A stretch of DNA of 64,000 nucleotides from CAMPKL01 sp963805925 (lineage in GTDB: Bacteria; Acidobacteriota; Terriglobia; Bryobacterales; UBA6623), in assembly GCA_963805925.1 (NCBI GenBank), contig CAWDWB010000009.1, positions 558,001 through 622,000 of the forward strand. Direction: 5' to 3'. The notes under the pieces were generated by a model. The model saw only the letters and a program-made list of their open reading frames with translations. It made no database searches and was not told the origin of the DNA. Both the position numbers and the translations under genes were made by a program. Every line of letters begins with the position of its first letter. Within the stretch, counting starts at the first letter, position 1. Positions 60,253 to 64,000 of the stretch are shown piece after piece.

Positions 60253-60684
60253 CTACGGCGCGCCGCCGAACAATGTGCGCGGGGCCAATCTCACTCCGAG
60301 AGCTTCGCTCCAGAACAGGCGGTCGGTGAGCGGCAGGGTCACATCGCAGTGCGATTCGAGGTCGGGACCAATGACGACGTTCACGTGAATCATGCTGCCT
60401 TCGACGTATTCTTGGCAGCCGGTTCGTTGACGCGTGCCGACGGAATAGACGACGAGCAGGGTGGCGTCGCCAGTCTCGGGAAGGAAGACGAAGCGAGATT
60501 GACCAGGAGCGACGAGGCCCAGGGTCACATCTCTTTCACCGAGCTCCAAGCGGAAATTACGCAGCTCTCGCCCGGATTGGTTCGTGATGCGTGCGGTGGA
60601 CCGCGCCAGCCAGATGAGGTTGGGCGCGAAGACGATGAGCGCGGCGACGATCGCCAAACCGACGAGGGCAAGAAGCGCGCGCAT
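60253..60684 (-). CDS. Membrane-anchored protein of unknown function
   Basis: The 143 residues have one N-terminal transmembrane segment (LLALVGLAIVAALIVFAPNL) and an extracytoplasmic Ig-like beta domain (ARITNQSGRELRNFRLELG, GLVAPGQSRFVFLPETG). A TTG at 60702 would add six residues. No family was recognised. It lies beside the sulfatase-like gene on the same strand, 17 bases upstream of it. Confidence 0.65.
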   Translation of the reverse strand: MRALLALVGLAIVAALIVFAPNLIWLARSTARITNQSGRELRNFRLELGERDVTLGLVAPGQSRFVFLPETGDATLLVVYSVGTRQRTGCQEYVEGSMIHVNVVIGPDLESHCDVTLPLTDRLFWSEALGVRLAPRTLFGGAP

Positions 60685-60760
60685 CGCCCTATTCTCGCTC
60701 AAAGAGCCCTCGCCGTGCTATATTGGTTGATTCTAAACTCGTTTCTAATCAACAACTTCC

Positions 60761-63421
60761 ATGGAACTGGATAAGATTTACGAACCTGGCCTCTTCGAGC
60801 CGAAATGGGCGAAGTGGTGGGTCGACGAAGAGCTCTTTGTCGCCGAAACCAATAGCGACAAGCCCACCTATTCCCTCGTGGCGCCGCCGCCGAACGTAAC
60901 GGGCGCTCTCCACATGGGGCACTGCTTTGAGATCGCGATGACTGACATCACGATGCGCTGGCGGCGCATGTCGGGCGACAACGTGCTGTGGCTTCCGGGC
61001 CTGGACCATGCCGGCATCGCCACGCAGATGCTCGTCGAACGGCATCTGAAGGCGCAAGGAATCGACCGCCGCGAGATCGGCCGGGAGAAGTTCCTCGAAT
61101 ACGTTTGGACGTGGAAAGAGGAATACGGCGGCAAGATTGTTGACCAGTTCAAGCGCATCGGCGCGAGCTGCGATTGGTCGCGTCTGCGCTTCACGATGGA
61201 CCCCGGCGTTTCGCGGTCGGTGATAGAAACCTTTGTGCGCTTGTATGAGCGCGGGCTGCTCTATCGCGGCGAGTACATGATCAATTGGGACCCGGGCACG
61301 CTGACGGCGTTGTCGGATCTTGAGGTGGTTTACGAGCAGCAGAAGGGCCACCTGTGGCATCTGCGCTACCCGGTGACGGGCTCGGATGAATACATCGTCG
61401 TGGCGACGACTCGTCCCGAGACGATGCTGGGCGATACGGCGGTCGCGGTGCACCCGGATGACGAGCGCTACCAGCACCTGAAGGGCAAGACGATTACGCT
61501 GCCGATTGTCGGCCGTGAGTTGCGCGTGATCTTCGATGATTTCGTTGACCCGGCGTTCGGTACAGGCATCGTCAAGATCACGCCCGCGCATGACCCGAAT
61601 GACTTCGCAGCGGGGCAGAAGCATGGGCTTGAGATCATCAATATCCTCGACGTCGAGGCGAAGATCAACGAGAACGGCGGCAAGTACCAGGGGCTGGATC
61701 GCTACGAAGCGCGCAAGCAGATCGTGGCGGAACTCGAATCGCTGGGACTGATCGAGAAGATCGAGGACTACGTCAACAATGTGGGCAAGAGCCAACGCTC
61801 AGGTTTGGCGGTGGAGCCGCGCGTTTCGACGCAGTGGTTCGTGAAGACGAAGACGCTGGCTGAGCCCTCGATCAAAGCAGTTGAGTCGGGCGAGATGGAG
61901 ATCATGCCTGAGCAGTGGCGGCGCAACTACTTCGAGTGGATGCACAACATCCGCGACTGGTGCGTCTCGCGGCAGCTTTGGTGGGGCCATCGCATCCCGG
62001 CTTGGTACACCGAAGACGGCGAGATGTTCGTGGCGCGCTCTGAAGAAGAAGCGAGCCGGATGGCGGGCGGACGTCCGCTGAAGCAAGACGATGATGTGTT
62101 GGACACGTGGTTTAGCTCGGGGCTGTGGCCATTCTCGACGATGGGTTGGCCGGACGACACGGCGGACTTGAAGGCGTTTTATCCGAACTCGCTGCTGATC
62201 ACCGGCTTCGACATTTTGTTCTTCTGGGTCGCGCGAATGACGATGCTGGGCATCGGCATGATGGGCAAAGCGCCGTTCAAGCAGGTGCTCATCCACGGGC
62301 TGGTGCGGGACGCCGACAAGCAGAAGATGTCGAAAACCAAGGGCAACGTGATCGACCCGATCGAGATGACCGAGAAGTACGGTACGGATGCGGTGCGTTT
62401 CGCGCTGGTTGCCTCGGCTGGTCAGGGTTCGGACGTGGTGCTGAGCGAAGAGCGTATCGCCGGCTACGCGACGTTCGCCAATAAGGTCTGGAACGCGATG
62501 CGTTTCGTGTTTATGAGCTTGGAGAAGGCGGGCGCAGAACCTTGGACGCCGGAGAACTTGGATGACTTCGAGCCGTTGCCGTCAGAGGAGACGGGAGAAG
62601 TGCCGCTGGCGGACCGCTGGATTTTCTCGCGCTTGGATGCGGTTTCGGCGGAAGTGAACCAGAGCATCGAGAAGTTTCGCTATCACGAGGCGGCGAGCCA
62701 GTTGTATCAGTTCTTCTGGAAGGAATTTTGCGATTGGTACATCGAGTTGAAGAAGCTTGACTTCAGAGATGACACGGGCCTGACGAACGAGTGGAAGAAC
62801 ATGCTGGCCGCAACGGAGCGGGCATTGCGCTTGCTGCATCCGGTGGCGCCGTTTATTACCGAAGAGTTGTGGCAGCGCCTGACGGTGAATACGCCGGGGC
62901 GCGTGAAGTCGTTGGCGCTGGCGAGTTATCCGCTGGCGAAGGCGGGACGCCGCGATGCGGCGGCGGAGCGGCAGGTCCATGTGCTGCAGGAGGCGACGAC
63001 GGGCGTTCGCAATTTGCGCGCCGAGATGAATATTCCGCCGAGGAATCCGCTAACGGGTATTTTGTATTCGCCGAGCGCGGATGTGCGGGCGGTGGCTTCG
63101 GAGCAGGCGGACGCGCTGGAACGCTTGGCTTGCGTGAAGCTGTCGGCTAAGGACGGGCATGCGCCTGAGGGACAGGCGACGCACCACACGACGGAGTTTG
63201 ATCTGGAGATTGAACTGCCCCAAGAGCAGAAGGACGCGATGAAGGTGAAGTTGGCCAAACAACTGGAGCAACTGGAGAAAGCTGCGAACGGGGCACGCAA
63301 GCAACTCGGCAATGAAGCTTTCTTGGCCAAGGCCCCGGATACGGTTGTGGCGGGAATCAAAGAGAAGCTGGCGGACTACGAGTCGCAGATCGAACGGATC
63401 AAGAGCACGCTAGAGGGGTAA
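60761..63421 (+). CDS. valS: Valine--tRNA ligase
   Basis: ValRS charges tRNA-Val. The HIGH motif is HMGH (residues 51-54) in PPPNVTGALHMGHCF and the KMSKS loop is KMSKT (522-526). The editing domain covers ~200-340 (VATTRPETMLGDTAVAV). The C-terminal coiled coil (LEQLEKAANGARKQL) is typical. The 886-residue length is normal. A TATATT hexamer lies at ~60719; the leader is too short for a T-box. Confidence 0.97.
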   Translation: MELDKIYEPGLFEPKWAKWWVDEELFVAETNSDKPTYSLVAPPPNVTGALHMGHCFEIAMTDITMRWRRMSGDNVLWLPGLDHAGIATQMLVERHLKAQGIDRREIGREKFLEYVWTWKEEYGGKIVDQFKRIGASCDWSRLRFTMDPGVSRSVIETFVRLYERGLLYRGEYMINWDPGTLTALSDLEVVYEQQKGHLWHLRYPVTGSDEYIVVATTRPETMLGDTAVAVHPDDERYQHLKGKTITLPIVGRELRVIFDDFVDPAFGTGIVKITPAHDPNDFAAGQKHGLEIINILDVEAKINENGGKYQGLDRYEARKQIVAELESLGLIEKIEDYVNNVGKSQRSGLAVEPRVSTQWFVKTKTLAEPSIKAVESGEMEIMPEQWRRNYFEWMHNIRDWCVSRQLWWGHRIPAWYTEDGEMFVARSEEEASRMAGGRPLKQDDDVLDTWFSSGLWPFSTMGWPDDTADLKAFYPNSLLITGFDILFFWVARMTMLGIGMMGKAPFKQVLIHGLVRDADKQKMSKTKGNVIDPIEMTEKYGTDAVRFALVASAGQGSDVVLSEERIAGYATFANKVWNAMRFVFMSLEKAGAEPWTPENLDDFEPLPSEETGEVPLADRWIFSRLDAVSAEVNQSIEKFRYHEAASQLYQFFWKEFCDWYIELKKLDFRDDTGLTNEWKNMLAATERALRLLHPVAPFITEELWQRLTVNTPGRVKSLALASYPLAKAGRRDAAAERQVHVLQEATTGVRNLRAEMNIPPRNPLTGILYSPSADVRAVASEQADALERLACVKLSAKDGHAPEGQATHHTTEFDLEIELPQEQKDAMKVKLAKQLEQLEKAANGARKQLGNEAFLAKAPDTVVAGIKEKLADYESQIERIKSTLEG

Positions 63422-63474
63422 ACGGAGAGCCGACCCTAATTGGATCAGGGCCGACCGCGTCTAGCGTTGGCGAA

Positions 63475-63945
63475 CTATTGGTGGCTGGGAATCGTAGCGC
63501 CCTCGAAGGGTTCGGTCTGGACGCTTTCCAAAGCATCGCGAACGCGCTCTTGGACGATTGCGTCGTCGTAAGGCCGCAGAAGCAAATCCGCGATGAATGT
63601 CTTTTTCGACTGCGTCAGAAACCTATCGGATCCCTCCATGTCCGTGCAGACTAAAAAGGGAACATTCACCCCCACTTCGCCGGCAAGCTCCATCACCTTT
63701 TGCCAGCCCTCGTCAGGCAGCCTGTCGTCCACGACGACCGCGTCATAACCGCTTGTAGCCTTGAACGCGGCGCCGGCGGAGTCGACGTCGGGGGCCCAGT
63801 CGATTTCGGCTTCCAGCGGCCTCAGTACGGCGCGCAGATGCCGCATTTCTTCGCGGTTCATCACCATGAGAAGGTGCTTCTTTTCGTCTGGACGAATGGC
63901 GGCAGCCGCCAGGGCGGTTGTTTCCGGTTTTGATTGAGTAATCAT
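63475..63945 (-). CDS. Receiver-domain protein, degenerate
   Basis: The 156-residue protein has a receiver-like domain: KKHLLMVMNREEM in place of the usual acidic pocket, AVVVDDRLPDEGW with the possible phosphoacceptor Asp, VPFLVCTDMEGSD, and LLRPYDDA in place of the K-P motif (Lys to Arg). Loss of the acidic pair and the lysine suggests that it is not phosphorylated in the normal way. It has no output domain. Confidence 0.7.
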   Translation of the reverse strand: MITQSKPETTALAAAAIRPDEKKHLLMVMNREEMRHLRAVLRPLEAEIDWAPDVDSAGAAFKATSGYDAVVVDDRLPDEGWQKVMELAGEVGVNVPFLVCTDMEGSDRFLTQSKKTFIADLLLRPYDDAIVQERVRDALESVQTEPFEGATIPSHQ

Positions 63946-64000
63946 GCTTTAACCTCCGGACGCCGATGTAGCCAGGCTTGGCATCCGCTCTAACTCTTAG

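Noticed and set aside
60703..60760. T-box leader for valS
   Set aside because: Only ~40 bases lie between the -10-like hexamer and the ATG, too short for a T-box.

Overview
The window reads as a chromosomal segment of a diderm, high-GC bacterium, most likely an acidobacterium of the Bryobacterales/Solibacter type. This is inferred from gene content, not from a marker gene. It has lipid A and LPS-export genes (lpxA and a fused lptF-lptG), a C-terminal Solibacter-type domain (TIGR03437-like) on an FG-GAP protein, many secreted beta-propeller, LRR and sulfatase-like proteins, and heme genes of the coproporphyrin branch (hemQ with an Fe-S type ferrochelatase). Housekeeping genes are dense, often overlap by 1-4 bases, and frequently converge tail to tail with shared stop codons.

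Layout. 1-4050 is an accessory island on the minus strand: a frameshifted IS110-family transposase running off the left edge, its non-coding end, an Rhs core fragment cut by the element, a small secreted protein translationally coupled to an Rhs core/C-terminal protein with an HExxH tip, a small membrane protein, and an array of 10-bp repeats. 4057-7001 is a proton-translocating transhydrogenase operon whose alpha gene may be split by a frameshift. 7207-9919 holds tRNA-Leu, lpxA, an HExxH lipoprotein, a glycosyltransferase and tRNA-Glu. 10068-19492 holds a small two-component cluster, ferrochelatase, a universal stress protein coupled to a P-type cation ATPase, an M48 protease and a PLP enzyme. 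19788-27499 holds a long tail-anchored coiled-coil protein, a FecR protein, MarR, a radical SAM/SPASM enzyme, two nearly identical Flp pilins and a GT-C type membrane protein.

27539-31876 is a complete glycine cleavage operon (gcvT-gcvH-gcvPA-gcvPB). 32018-42298 is a long plus-strand series: universal stress protein, ruvX, mltG, a lipoprotein with a LolD-like ATPase, a PilZ protein whose start codon sits in a 12-bp hairpin, panE, then phoH-ybeY-corC-era and a BON protein. 43222-50109 holds fused LptFG, the FG-GAP protein, a Sel1 lipoprotein and HemQ.

50110-55140 is the second accessory region: hairpin and direct repeats, a lower-GC gene that resembles the zinc-hook anticodon nuclease RloC (51959-54196), two MITE-like elements with matching ends, a second copy of the 10-bp repeat array, a strong orphan terminator and a signal-peptide start cut off by one of the MITEs. 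55174-63945 holds a PQQ-type propeller protein, an LRR protein, an S41 peptidase, a sulfatase-fold protein with Asp in place of the formylglycine residue, valS and a receiver-domain protein.

The most interesting parts are the RloC-like gene with its MITE/repeat setting, the Rhs displaced cassette interrupted by IS110, and the start-codon hairpin of the PilZ gene.
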